A stretch of 64,000 bases of DNA from contig CP029329.1 in NCBI GenBank assembly GCA_003129525.1, forward strand, positions 2,337,501 through 2,401,500, in the 5' to 3' direction. This document shows positions 50,649-59,884 of the stretch, in pieces. The position numbers and the translations under genes are program-made. The number at the start of each line of letters is the position of its first letter. Within the stretch, counting starts at the first letter, position 1. The DNA comes from Clostridium beijerinckii (lineage in GTDB: Bacteria; Bacillota; Clostridia; Clostridiales; Clostridiaceae). The notes under the pieces were generated by a model. It ran no database searches, had not been told where the DNA came from, and saw only the letters and a list, made by a program, of their open reading frames with translations.

Positions 50649-50990
50649 ATGATAAAAAAATTATTGGATTTATCTAATAAGGCAAAAGGAGAATTTGTAT
50701 GGTCATTACAGAAGAATTCATCAGGTTATAGTATTTATATTTCTGCGAAAGTAAATCAATCAATAACTGGCAAAATTTAGGAGTGATACTGGAACAATTA
50801 AGTTCAAAATTATTTGTTTCAGAAGAGACTTATGCGACTATTGAATAGGTATCAGCTGGAGAGCAAAAACAAATTATAGAAATTCAAAAGGCGTTTAAGT
50901 TTTCAGAAGAATTAAATATAGCAGTTGAAAAACTAAATTTTGCCGTAGATTAATTTAGAGTTAATTATATTATGAGCTAGTATTAATTTG
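50649..50990 (+). pseudogene. Degenerate coding remnant
   Basis: A 43-codon frame from ATG 50649 (MIKKLLDLSNKAKGEF) stops at 50778-50780. A second frame shifted by two (NWQNLGVILEQLSSKLFVSEETYATIE) runs to a TAG, then reads VSAGEQKQIIEIQKAF and KLNFAVD to a TAA and a little further. The sequence looks protein-like but is broken by one frameshift and two stops. The tail faintly resembles chemoreceptor C-termini. Identity unknown. Confidence 0.4.
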
Positions 50991-51017
50991 TTATTAAAGT
51001 TCATTTTAAAAAAGATA

Positions 51018-51044
51018 ATGAAAAAGTTTACTGAAATATATTGA
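51018..51044 (+). repeat. 27-bp direct repeat, right copy
   Basis: This matches 46982-47008 at 25 of 27 positions. Its last bases TTGA form the start of the xylulokinase promoter -35 box. Confidence 0.75.
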
Positions 51045-51103
51045 CTAAACAAAAAAAGAGAAGTAAAATAAACTTATTAAAACACATTTAAAAAGTTATT
51101 TTA
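51041..51103 (+). promoter_or_regulatory. Promoter and operator candidate of xylB
   Basis: TTGACT (51041-51046), 17 bases and TAAAAT (51064-51069) have the same hexamers and spacing as the xylFII promoter. The block at 51074-51103 contains TTAAA-N5-TTTAA and differs from 26735-26763 by only a few bases. A common repressor site, probably for the ROK protein encoded downstream, is inferred. Confidence 0.65.
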
Positions 51104-51152
51104 AATTTAAGATTATATAAAAACAAGGTGTATTAAAAACAGGAGGTTTATC

Positions 51153-52661
51153 ATGAGATATTTGTTAGGATTAGATATTGGAACATCAGGAACTAAGACG
51201 GCTTTATTTAATGAAGAAGGAAAAACAATAAAAACTGCTACCTATGGTTATGATTTATTTCAACCACAAGTAGGATGGGCAGAACAAAATCCAGATGACT
51301 GGTGGGAAGCTTGTGTTAAAGGAATAAAAGATGTTATTGAAAAAAGTGATGTAAAAGCTTCTGACATTAAAGGTATTGGTTTAAGCGGCCAAATGCATGG
51401 ACTTGTTTTAGTAGATAAAGACTATAAAGTGATAAGAAATTCTATAATATGGTGTGATCAAAGAACAGAAAAAGAGTGCGATTACATGACAGAAGTTATT
51501 GGAAAAGAAAGATTAATTAAAATAACAGGAAATCCTGCGTTAACTGGATTTACACTTTCAAAATTATTATGGGTTAGAAATAATGAACCAGAAAATTATG
51601 AAAAGATATATAAAATACTTTTACCAAAGGATTATATAAGATTAAAATTAACAAATGTATTTGCAACTGAAGTTTCAGATGCTAGTGGAATGCAAATGTT
51701 AGATATAAACACCAGAAATTGGAGTGAAGAACTGCTTAAGGATTTAAACATAGATAAAAATATATTAGCAGATGTTTATGAATCAGTAGTTGTTAGTGGA
51801 AAAGTCACAGAAGAGGCTGCTAAATTAACAAATCTAGAAGTAAATACTCCAGTTGTTGGTGGTGCAGGAGATCAAGCTGCTGGCGCTATAGGAAATGGAA
51901 TAGTAAGTGAAGGAATAATATCTACAACTATAGGTACATCAGGAGTTGTATTTGCAGCAACAGATACACCAAGATTTGATAAAGAAGGAAGAGTTCATAC
52001 TTTATGTCATGCAGTACCTAATAAGTGGCACATAATGGGGGTAACTCAAGGTGCAGGTTTATCATTGAATTGGTTTAAAAGAACATTTTGTGCTAAAGAA
52101 GTTGAAGAGAGTGAAAAGTCAGGAAGAGATATATATGATATTTTAACTGAAAAAGCAGCTGCATCAAAACCAGGGTCTAATGGAATAGTTTATTTACCAT
52201 ACCTTATGGGAGAAAGAACTCCACATATAGATCCAAATGCAAAAGGTGCATTCTTAGGAGTATCACTTATAAATAATCATGATGATTTTGTAAGAAGTAT
52301 ATTAGAAGGTGTTAGCTTTAGCTTAAAGAATTGCCTTGATCTTATTGAAGGTATGAATGTAAATATTGATGAAATAAGAGTAAGTGGTGGTGGTGCAGAA
52401 AGTAGTGTTTGGAGACAAATATTAGCTGATATTTTTGGGTATCCATTAACTACAGTTAAGGCATCAGAAGGTGGAGCTCTTGGTGTAGCAATACTTGCAG
52501 GAGTTGGAGCTGGAATATATGATTCAGTAGAAGATGCTTGTAGCAAAATAATAAAAGGAAATTCAAAGGTAAATCCAAATACTGATTTGAAAGATATATA
52601 TGAAAAAGTATACGAAATCTATAATGCTAGTTATCCAAGGACAAAGGATTTACACCTTTAA
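51153..52661 (+). CDS. xylB: Xylulokinase
   Basis: This encodes 502 residues of the FGGY kinase family. It phosphorylates D-xylulose to xylulose-5-P. The phosphate-1 motif is LLGLDIGTSGTK, the substrate-site segment is GIGLSGQMHGLVL (xylulokinase-specific), the catalytic base is D240 (VVGGAGDQAAGAIGNG) and the adenosine motif is RVSGGGAESSVWRQILADIFGYPL. AGGAGG precedes the ATG. It lies upstream of xylR, and its product feeds both the transketolase/transaldolase route and the phosphoketolase. Confidence 0.96.
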   Translation: MRYLLGLDIGTSGTKTALFNEEGKTIKTATYGYDLFQPQVGWAEQNPDDWWEACVKGIKDVIEKSDVKASDIKGIGLSGQMHGLVLVDKDYKVIRNSIIWCDQRTEKECDYMTEVIGKERLIKITGNPALTGFTLSKLLWVRNNEPENYEKIYKILLPKDYIRLKLTNVFATEVSDASGMQMLDINTRNWSEELLKDLNIDKNILADVYESVVVSGKVTEEAAKLTNLEVNTPVVGGAGDQAAGAIGNGIVSEGIISTTIGTSGVVFAATDTPRFDKEGRVHTLCHAVPNKWHIMGVTQGAGLSLNWFKRTFCAKEVEESEKSGRDIYDILTEKAAASKPGSNGIVYLPYLMGERTPHIDPNAKGAFLGVSLINNHDDFVRSILEGVSFSLKNCLDLIEGMNVNIDEIRVSGGGAESSVWRQILADIFGYPLTTVKASEGGALGVAILAGVGAGIYDSVEDACSKIIKGNSKVNPNTDLKDIYEKVYEIYNASYPRTKDLHL

Positions 52662-52798
52662 AAAGATAAAAGTAGAACAAAAAAACAGTTTAAAGACAAA
52701 TAATTAAAATAATATAAGAAAAAATAACAAATGAGATGCTTAACTACACAAAATAGTGATATCATTAACTAAGGGAAAGAATGGGGGTAATTTAAAAA

Positions 52799-53956
52799 TT
52801 GATCGAAGTAAATCACAGCAAAATTAAGGAAACAAACAGAAAAAAAATAATTAAATTACTACTGGTAAAAAATGAAATTACTAAGTTAGATATCTCTAGA
52901 GAACTTGATATAAGTATTACAACAGTTTCTACTAATATTACAGAATTAAAAGAAGAGGGAATTGTTGAAGATGTAAGGTCATTAGAATCTACTGGTGGTA
53001 GGAAAGCAATGGCAATTAAGTTAAATGAAAATTGTAGATATTCATTAGGAATAGCCTTATCACCTAAACATATAAAATTATCATTAATTAATTTAAAAAG
53101 TGAAGAAATTGATAATATTAGAGTAAGACACAAAAATAATAATGCTGATGAAATAGTTCAAGTAGTAAATGATAATATATATGAAATTTTACAGAACAAT
53201 AACATACAAACTACTCAGCTTTTAGGAATTGGAATTTCTATACCAGGAACTGTAGATTCAGAAAGAGGGATAATAAAAAATTCTTATTTGCTTAATATGA
53301 AGAATTTTAATTTAAAAGAAAAATTTGAATATTTAAATGTACCTATATATATAGATAATGAAGCAAATTTATCAGCATATTATGAATATTTAAATAAAAA
53401 AGATATAGTAGATAATTTATTATATGTTTCAATAACAGATGGATTAGGTCTTGGAATAATAATAAATGGAGCAATATATAGAGGAAGTGATAATTCATCT
53501 GGAGAGATGGGTCACACAAAAATAAATCTAGATGGAAAGCTATGTAAGTGCGGAGCTAGAGGATGTTTAGAAGCATATACTTCTAAAAACGTACTTTTAG
53601 AACTATACAATGAAAAATTATCAGATGAATTAGACGAGATAGAAGATATAGAAACGTTAGAAAAAGCATATGATAATGGTGATGAAGATGCTATACAAAT
53701 ATTAAAAGAATACTTATATATTTTAGGAAATGGGATAGTTAATTTAACTATGATTTTAGATCCTAATCGTGTAGTTATTGGTGGAGAAATAAATAATTTA
53801 ATCAATAATGAAATAGAGTACTTAAAAGAAGTAATATATAAAGATAATTTATTTATTAATGATAGTAATTGCAAAATAGAAATTACAAAGTTCAAGGAAT
53901 CATTTCTTTTAGGAGCAGCAATGATGCCTATAGAGGAATTTTTAGAAATTAAATAA
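52799..53956 (+). CDS. xylR: ROK family transcriptional regulator XylR
   Basis: This encodes 385 residues with a TTG start (GGGGGTAA about 11 bases upstream). The N-terminal winged helix (about 10-65: NRKKIIKLLLVKNEITKLDISRELDISITTVSTNITELKEEGIVED) is followed by a ROK sugar-binding domain with GIGISIPGTVDSERGII, the zinc-binding motif GHTKINLDGKLCKCGARGCLEAY and DPNRVVIGGEI. Its place behind xylB and the family's role in Firmicutes support a xylose-responsive repressor. Candidate sites are the TTAAA-N5-TTTAA blocks before xylFII, xylB and tal. Confidence 0.9.
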   Translation: MIEVNHSKIKETNRKKIIKLLLVKNEITKLDISRELDISITTVSTNITELKEEGIVEDVRSLESTGGRKAMAIKLNENCRYSLGIALSPKHIKLSLINLKSEEIDNIRVRHKNNNADEIVQVVNDNIYEILQNNNIQTTQLLGIGISIPGTVDSERGIIKNSYLLNMKNFNLKEKFEYLNVPIYIDNEANLSAYYEYLNKKDIVDNLLYVSITDGLGLGIIINGAIYRGSDNSSGEMGHTKINLDGKLCKCGARGCLEAYTSKNVLLELYNEKLSDELDEIEDIETLEKAYDNGDEDAIQILKEYLYILGNGIVNLTMILDPNRVVIGGEINNLINNEIEYLKEVIYKDNLFINDSNCKIEITKFKESFLLGAAMMPIEEFLEIK

Positions 53957-53989
53957 TAAGGTAGTATTTACTACCTCATTTATAAAAAC

Positions 53990-54021
53990 TTATTAAAGGA
54001 TATTTAAAAATATATTATTTA
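53990..54021. promoter_or_regulatory. XylR operator candidate upstream of transaldolase
   Basis: TTATTAAAGGATATTTAAAAA contains TTAAA-N5-TTTAA and resembles the blocks at 26735-26763 and 51074-51103. It lies about 70-100 bases before the transaldolase start. In such AT-rich DNA a chance match is possible. Confidence 0.45.
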
Positions 54022-54087
54022 AGTATTTAAGCAATTAATAATTTAAAAATATTCGTTGTAAATAAAAAAAGAGGAGATGTAAGAAAA

Positions 54088-54735
54088 ATGAGATTTTTTT
54101 TAGACACAGCAAACATAGAACATATTAAAGAAGCAAATGAAATGGGAGTAATATGTGGTGTAACTACAAACCCATCATTAGTTGCTAAAGAAGGTAGAGA
54201 CTTTAATGAAGTCATAAAAGAAATAACAGAAATAGTAGATGGACCAATAAGTGGAGAAGTTATAAGTGAAGATGCGCAAGGGATGATTAAAGAAGGAAGA
54301 GAAATCGCAGCAATTCATAAAAATATGATTGTAAAGATTCCAATGACAGCAGAAGGACTTAAGGCAACTAAGGTTTTATCTAAAGAAGGAATTAAAACAA
54401 ATGTAACTTTAATTTTCTCAGTAACACAAGCTCTTTTAGCTGCAAATGCAGGAGCAACATATGTAAGCCCATTCTTAGGAAGAATAGATGATATATCAAT
54501 GGATGGAATGGAACTAGTAAGAAATATTGCAGATATATTTGCAATTCACGGAATAGAAACAGAAATAATTGCAGCTAGCGTAAGAAATCCAATTCATGTT
54601 ATTCAAGCAGCACAAGCTGGAGCAGATATAGCAACAATTCCATATAGCTTAGTATTACAAATGATAAAGCATCCATTAACAGATCAAGGACTTGAAAAGT
54701 TTAAGGCAGATTGGGCAGCGGCTTTTGGAAAGTAA
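54088..54735 (+). CDS. tal: Transaldolase (small MipB/TalC type)
   Basis: This encodes 215 residues, the short transaldolase subfamily (also called FSA-like). The Schiff-base lysine is K83 ([13 protein letters not shown]). Other marks are [29 protein letters not shown] and [12 protein letters not shown]. It transfers dihydroxyacetone units between sugar phosphates in the non-oxidative pentose phosphate pathway. GAGGAG lies before the ATG. With transketolase next, it recycles xylulose-5-P from xylose. Confidence 0.95.
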   Translation: MRFFLDTANIEHIKEANEMGVICGVTTNPSLVAKEGRDFNEVIKEITEIVDGPISGEVISEDAQGMIKEGREIAAIHKNMIVKIPMTAEGLKATKVLSKEGIKTNVTLIFSVTQALLAANAGATYVSPFLGRIDDISMDGMELVRNIADIFAIHGIETEIIAASVRNPIHVIQAAQAGADIATIPYSLVLQMIKHPLTDQGLEKFKADWAAAFGK

Positions 54736-54739
54736 ACGT

Positions 54740-54950
54740 TAAGAGTTAACAATGAACAATTAACAATTAACAATTAACAGTTAACAACTAATAATGAATA
54801 ATTATGGAACAAAACTCACAGAGAAAGTTCGAAGAACGAAATTTAAAATTTCGATTGTCACTTTTCAGGAGGAGTTTGAAAAAATATATATTAAAGAAAT
54901 TCCGTAGGAATTTCATCCTTAATTATTCATCAATCATTCATATTTAAATA
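54740..54950. repeat. Intergenic repeat-rich spacer between tal and tkt
   Basis: It holds four tandem heptamers (AACAATT three times and AACAGTT once, 54755-54782). Next come a GTTC-GAA-GAAC hairpin, a CGAAATTTAAAATTTCG palindrome, a GAAATTCC-GTA-GGAATTTC hairpin and an AATTATTCAT-rich stretch complementary to ATGAATAATT upstream. The CGAAG loop and the nearby CACTTTTCA recall the GTGCGAAGCAC repeat family at 11.2, 57.7 and 59.7 kb. Probably a mobile-repeat relic. Confidence 0.6.
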
Positions 54951-54972
54951 ATAATGTAAAGTGAGGAAAAAA

Positions 54973-56964
54973 ATGAGTAGAGAATTCGATAAATTATCTA
55001 TTAATGCAATAAGAGTACTTTCAGCAGATGCAATTGAAAAATCAAAATCTGGTCATCCAGGACTTCCACTTGGAGCAGCAACTATGGCCTTCACTTTATG
55101 GTCAAAAATGAACCATAATGGAAAGAATCCAACTTGGGATAATAGAGACAGGTTCGTATTATCAGCAGGACATGGTTCAATGCTTGAATATTCATTATTA
55201 CACTTATTTGGATATGGAGTAACAGTTGAAGATATTAAAAACTTCAGACAAGTAGGAAGTTTAACTCCAGGACATCCAGAGTTTGGTCATACTAAAGGTG
55301 TTGAAATTACAACAGGACCACTTGGACAAGGTATATGTAATGCTGTAGGAATGGCAATGGCAGAAGCACATCTTGCAGAAAAGTTTAATAAAGAGAACTA
55401 TAATGTAGTTAATCACTATACATATGCAATATGTGGAGATGGTTGTCTTATGGAAGGAATTTCAGGAGAAGCATCATCACTAGCTGGAACTTTAGGTCTT
55501 GGAAAATTAGTTGTATTATATGATTCAAATAATATTTCAATTGAAGGAAGTACTGATATAGCATTTAGAGAAGATGTAGCCAAGAGATATGAAGCTTATT
55601 GTTGGCAAGTATTAAACATTGCTGATGGAAATGATATAGATGCAATAGAAGCTGCTATTGAAGAAGCTAAAGCAGAAACTTTAAAACCTTCAATTATAAT
55701 AGTTAAAAACCAAATTGGTTTCGGATGTCCTGCAAAGCAAGGAAAAGCATCAGCTCATGGGGAACCATTAGGAACTGAAAATGTAATTGCAATGAAAGAA
55801 AACTTAGGTTGGAAGACAGAACCAGCATTCTATGTACCAGATGAAGTATATACAAATATGAATGAACACATAGAAGAAGGCGCTTCAAAAGAAGAAGCTT
55901 GGAACAAATTATTTACAGAATATAAGAAAGCCTATCCAGAATTAGCTGTAGAATATGCTAATTGGATGAGTGGTGAAATAGATAAAGAAGCATTATTAAA
56001 TAATGAAGAACTTTGGAGCTTTGATAAAGAAATGGCTACAAGAGAATCTTCAGGAATAATGATAAATAGATTAGCTAAATTAATTCCTAATTTAATAGGA
56101 GGATCAGCAGATTTAGCTCCTTCAAATAAAACTTATATGGCTGGCAAGGGAGACTTCTCAGATACTGACAGAAGCGGACAAAATCTTCACTTTGGAGTAA
56201 GAGAACATGCAATGGCAGCTATAGTTAATGGTATGTATGTACATGGTGGACTTAAGGTATTCTGTTCAACATTCTTCGTATTCAGTGACTACATGAAGGG
56301 TGCTATGAGATTATCAAGTCTTATGAACCTTCCAATAGCTTATGTTTTAACACATGATAGTATTGGAGTAGGAGAAGATGGTCCAACTCATCAACCAATA
56401 GAACAATTAGCAGCACTTAGAAGTATGCCAAACATGACAGTATTTAGACCAGCTGACTCAAAAGAAACAGCAGCAGCTTGGTATTATGCTGTAACTAATG
56501 GGACTACACCAACATCATTGGTATTAACAAGACAAAAGTTACCACTATATGATGGATGTCCTAAGAGAGCATTAAAGGGTGGATATATCCTTAAAGATTC
56601 TAAAAAGGAAACTCCAGATGTACTTCTTATGGCATCAGGTTCAGAAGTTGAATTAATATTTAAAGCAGCTGACGAATTAGCAACTAAAGGAATAGACGCA
56701 AGAGTTATAAGTATGCCATCATTCGAGTTATTCGAAGCACAAGATGAAGCTTATAAAGAATCAGTTATGCCAAATAAAGTAAGAGCAAGAGTTGCTGTTG
56801 AAGCATTAACATCATTTGGATGGCATAAATATGTAGGTCTAGATGGAAATGTTATTTCATTAGATACTTTCGGAGCATCAGGAAATGCAAATACATTATT
56901 TAAACAATTTGGATTCACTGTAGAAAATGTTGTTGATACTGCTGCTACAGTAGTAAATAAATAA
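54973..56964 (+). CDS. tkt: Transketolase
   Basis: This encodes 663 residues from ATG 54973 (GTGAGGA just upstream is the ribosome site, so the in-frame GTG at 54961 is rejected). It is a ThDP enzyme of the pentose phosphate pathway. Motifs: [50 protein letters not shown] (ThDP/Mg site), [15 protein letters not shown] and [22 protein letters not shown]. Codon use is typical of the local genome, unlike the phosphoketolase. Confidence 0.97.
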   Translation: MSREFDKLSINAIRVLSADAIEKSKSGHPGLPLGAATMAFTLWSKMNHNGKNPTWDNRDRFVLSAGHGSMLEYSLLHLFGYGVTVEDIKNFRQVGSLTPGHPEFGHTKGVEITTGPLGQGICNAVGMAMAEAHLAEKFNKENYNVVNHYTYAICGDGCLMEGISGEASSLAGTLGLGKLVVLYDSNNISIEGSTDIAFREDVAKRYEAYCWQVLNIADGNDIDAIEAAIEEAKAETLKPSIIIVKNQIGFGCPAKQGKASAHGEPLGTENVIAMKENLGWKTEPAFYVPDEVYTNMNEHIEEGASKEEAWNKLFTEYKKAYPELAVEYANWMSGEIDKEALLNNEELWSFDKEMATRESSGIMINRLAKLIPNLIGGSADLAPSNKTYMAGKGDFSDTDRSGQNLHFGVREHAMAAIVNGMYVHGGLKVFCSTFFVFSDYMKGAMRLSSLMNLPIAYVLTHDSIGVGEDGPTHQPIEQLAALRSMPNMTVFRPADSKETAAAWYYAVTNGTTPTSLVLTRQKLPLYDGCPKRALKGGYILKDSKKETPDVLLMASGSEVELIFKAADELATKGIDARVISMPSFELFEAQDEAYKESVMPNKVRARVAVEALTSFGWHKYVGLDGNVISLDTFGASGNANTLFKQFGFTVENVVDTAATVVNK

Positions 56965-57118
56965 AATCTTAAACTAAGTAGATTTAGCATATTGCAATAA
57001 AATAGATAAGAATTAAATAAATATGTGTTGAAAGACATCTTGAATATTTGTGAACTATCAAAATATTGCAATATGTATATAAATATAAGAAATATGAAAT
57101 ATGAAAGGTAGGGTTAAG

Positions 57119-57742
57119 ATGATTATAAAAAAAGTTACTGACATTGATTTTAAAAAATATGGACAAGTTTTAAATAACTATGATTGCTCTGAAATAATTG
57201 AAAAAATGAAAAGTATTACACCTATGCCTACTGATGTAATTTATGAACCATCTATAAAAGAACTTGAAGATTTAAAAATTGCTGAAGATTTAAGAACAAG
57301 AGAATTTGGTGAATTACCAATTCAAATAGGATATTGTAATGGCAATAATTATATGCTAAATGCAGTTGAATATCATCGTTCATCTGAAATAAATATAGCA
57401 GTAACAGATCTTATTTTGCTTATAGGTAGCCAACAAGATATCGAAAACGATTATTCTTATGATACTGCCAATATAGAAGCTTTTATGGTTCCAGCTGGAA
57501 CTATAATTGAAGTATATGCAACTACCCTTCATTATGCACCTTGCAATGCACAAGAAGATGGATTTAAATGTGTTGTTGTTCTACCAAGAGATACTAATTT
57601 GCCTTTAGAAAAAACAATTGAAAAAGTAGGAGAAGATGCATTGTTATTTGCTAGAAACAAGTGGTTAATTGGTCATAAGGACACAGATTTAGGTGAGCAA
57701 GGAGCATTTATAGGCTTAGTTGGAGAAAATATTCACCTTTAA
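57119..57742 (+). CDS. DUF4867 family protein
   Basis: This encodes 207 residues from ATG 57119 (AGGTAGGG upstream). A cupin-like beta-rich protein with LPIQIGYCNGNNYMLNAVEYHRSSEINIA, FMVPAGTIIEVYATTLHYAPC and KNKWLIGHKDTDL-type segments. In clostridia this family lies beside the unusual xylose isomerase and xylulokinase genes, so a role in pentose metabolism, perhaps as a sugar epimerase or mutarotase-like protein, is plausible but unproven. Confidence 0.85.
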   Translation: MIIKKVTDIDFKKYGQVLNNYDCSEIIEKMKSITPMPTDVIYEPSIKELEDLKIAEDLRTREFGELPIQIGYCNGNNYMLNAVEYHRSSEINIAVTDLILLIGSQQDIENDYSYDTANIEAFMVPAGTIIEVYATTLHYAPCNAQEDGFKCVVVLPRDTNLPLEKTIEKVGEDALLFARNKWLIGHKDTDLGEQGAFIGLVGENIHL

Positions 57743-57790
57743 AAAAAGTGCGAAGCACAATTAGGAACTTATTTAGCGCAACCAAGAATA
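57743..57790 (+). repeat. GTGCGAAGCAC palindromic repeat unit
   Basis: AAAAAAAGTGCGAAGCACAATTAGGAAC follows directly after the DUF4867 stop codon, then a degenerate second half (TTTAGCGCAACCAAGAA). It is the same family and orientation as the pair at 11219-11300. The remaining bases up to 57957 are AT-rich. Confidence 0.65.
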
Positions 57791-57957
57791 TTTTGTCATA
57801 ATTGACTTAATATAAACCGTAATTGAAAACTTAATTGATAAAAAGATAAAATTAGAAATGTATAAAAAAGATTAAAGATAAAAGTGTGTGTAAAATATTA
57901 ACTAAGATAAAGATATGTATTAAAAATAAAAAAATATAATAAATGGAGGAATTAGAA

Positions 57958-59442
57958 ATGAATAATATACCAAAAGTAAAATTAGGAATTGTTGCAGTAA
58001 GTAGAGATTGTTTCCCAATGGAGTTATCAGTTAATAGAAGAAAGGCTGTAGTAGAAGCTTATAAAAAATCTAACGGGGATATTTATGAATGTCCAACAGC
58101 TATTGAAAATGAAAAACATATGGAAAAAGCATTGGCAGAAGTTAAAGAAGCTGGCGTAAATGCATTAGTAGTATTCCTTGGAAACTTTGGACCAGAAACT
58201 GCTGAAACTTTACTTGCTAAGAAATTTGATGGACCTGTAATGTTTGTTGCAGCTGCTGAAGAAACTGGAGATAACTTAATTAATGGACGTGGAGATGCAT
58301 ATTGTGGAATGCTTAATGCAAGTTATAATTTAGCACTTCGTAATATAAAAGCATATATCCCTGAATATCCAGTTGGAACAGCATCAGAAGTTGCAGATAT
58401 GATATCTGAATTTGTACCAGTTGCAACTGCTTTACTTGGAATACAAAACTTAAAAGTTATTTCATTTGGACCTCGTCCACAAGATTTCTTAGCTTGTAAT
58501 GCACCTATTAAGCAATTATATAACTTAGGTGTTGAAATAGAAGAAAACTCAGAACTTGATTTATATGCTGCATTTAATGAACATGCAAATGACTCAAGAA
58601 TTCCAGATGTAATTGCTAGCATGGAAAAAGAATTAGGAGAAGGAAATAAAATGCCTGGTATCCTACCAAAACTTGCACAATATGAAATTACATTATTAGA
58701 TTGGATGGAAGAACATAAAGGTTCAAGAGAATATGTTGTATTTGCAAATAAATGCTGGCCATCATTCCAAACACAATTTGGATTTGTACCTTGCTATGTA
58801 AACAGCCGTTTAACAGCAATGGGAATTCCAGTAGCTTGCGAAGTTGATATTTATGGTGCATTAAGTGAATATATAGGAACTTGCATAAGCCAAGATGTTG
58901 TTACTTTACTTGATATTAATAATTCAGTACCAGCTGATATGTATGAATCAGAAATTAAAGGTAAATTTGATTACACATTAAAAGATACATTTATGGGATT
59001 CCACTGTGGTAACACATCAGCTTGCAAATTATCATCTTGTACTATGAAAAATCAAATGATTATGGCAAGAGCATTAGAACCAAATGTAGAACCAAATATA
59101 ACTAGAGGAACTCTTGAAGGAGATATTCTTCCAGGAGATATTACATTCTTCAGATTACAAAGCAATGCAGATGCAGAATTAACAGCTTATGTAGCTCAAG
59201 GTGAAGTTCTACCAGTTGCAACTCGTTCATTTGGAGCTATTGGTATATTTGCAATTCCTGAAATGGGAAGATTCTATCGTCATGTATTAATAGAAAAGAA
59301 TTATCCACATCATGGAGCAGTTGCATTTGGACACCACGGAAAAGCAATTTACAATTTATTTAGATATCTAGGTGTTAAAGAATTTGGATTTAATCAACCT
59401 AAAGGAATGCTTTATAAAACAGAAAATCCTTTTGAAAAATAA
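57958..59442 (+). CDS. D-xylose isomerase candidate (L-fucose isomerase-like family)
   Basis: This encodes 494 residues from ATG 57958 (GGAGGA 7 bases upstream; the ATG at 57943 overlaps it). It belongs to the L-fucose/L-arabinose isomerase-like fold, not to the classical XylA family: VGTASEVADMI, DYTLKDTFMGFHCGNTSACKL and YPHHGAVAFGHHGKAIYNLFRYLG carry the expected metal-binding Glu/His residues. In C. acetobutylicum a protein of this type beside xylB and a DUF4867 gene was proposed as the xylose isomerase. No classical xylA is in this window, so it probably supplies xylulose here. Confidence 0.82.
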   Translation: MNNIPKVKLGIVAVSRDCFPMELSVNRRKAVVEAYKKSNGDIYECPTAIENEKHMEKALAEVKEAGVNALVVFLGNFGPETAETLLAKKFDGPVMFVAAAEETGDNLINGRGDAYCGMLNASYNLALRNIKAYIPEYPVGTASEVADMISEFVPVATALLGIQNLKVISFGPRPQDFLACNAPIKQLYNLGVEIEENSELDLYAAFNEHANDSRIPDVIASMEKELGEGNKMPGILPKLAQYEITLLDWMEEHKGSREYVVFANKCWPSFQTQFGFVPCYVNSRLTAMGIPVACEVDIYGALSEYIGTCISQDVVTLLDINNSVPADMYESEIKGKFDYTLKDTFMGFHCGNTSACKLSSCTMKNQMIMARALEPNVEPNITRGTLEGDILPGDITFFRLQSNADAELTAYVAQGEVLPVATRSFGAIGIFAIPEMGRFYRHVLIEKNYPHHGAVAFGHHGKAIYNLFRYLGVKEFGFNQPKGMLYKTENPFEK

Positions 59443-59464
59443 TAAGAATAGTTAAATTTTAAAT

Positions 59465-59516
59465 AAGTTGGGTAAGTGAGTTAGTATTTAGTTAACTTTC
59501 TTGCCCAACTTTTAAT
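59465..59516 (+). terminator. Intrinsic terminator of the xylose isomerase gene
   Basis: A 12-bp stem AAGTTGGGTAAG/CTTGCCCAACTT (one G-T pair) with a 23-base loop is followed by TTTAATT. Confidence 0.85.
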
Positions 59517-59578
59517 TATTGTTTAATAATTAAAAGTGACATAAAAAAATCATGAAATGAGATATGAAAGAAATAACT

Positions 59579-59625
59579 AAAGATGAAGATAATCTATACG
59601 AGAGATTATCTTCATCTTTTTTATT
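59579..59625 (+). terminator. Second strong terminator
   Basis: A perfect 17-bp stem AAAGATGAAGATAATCT/AGATTATCTTCATCTTT with a 7-base loop is followed by a T-run. No gene lies between it and the terminator at 59465, so it may be a backup terminator. Confidence 0.88.
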
Positions 59626-59720
59626 TATAATTGCGAGAAAAGTATAAGTTCGGAAATTGAAATTTGAATGTAAGGATTATCTTAAAATAAGTAAAAACAC
59701 TTTTATGAGAACTCTTTTAT

Positions 59721-59836
59721 AGATGAAAAATTCTTATTTGTGCTTCGCACTTTTTTTGATGGTGAAAAGTTCTTGATTGTGCTTCGCACTTTTTTAATAT
59801 GGGAAAAGTTCTTGATTATGCTTCGCACTTTTTTTA
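59721..59836 (-). repeat. Three tandem GTGCGAAGCAC repeat units
   Basis: Three units of about 35-40 bases each read (plus strand) roughly GTGAAAAGTTCTTGATTGTG then CTTCGCACTTTTTT, with small differences. They are inverted relative to the copies at 11.2 and 57.7 kb. In this orientation each GTGC-TTC-GCAC hairpin followed by T could itself act as a weak terminator. They directly precede the metallophosphoesterase gene. Confidence 0.8.
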
Positions 59837-59884
59837 GTGGTGCATATAATAAATTAAATTAATAGATGTGTATGGGATTAATAT

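Noticed and set aside
54755..54782. Heptamer repeats as a phase-variation switch
   Set aside because: Four AACAATT-type units lie about 190 bases before the transketolase start and outside any promoter spacer or frame that I can define; nothing supports switching.
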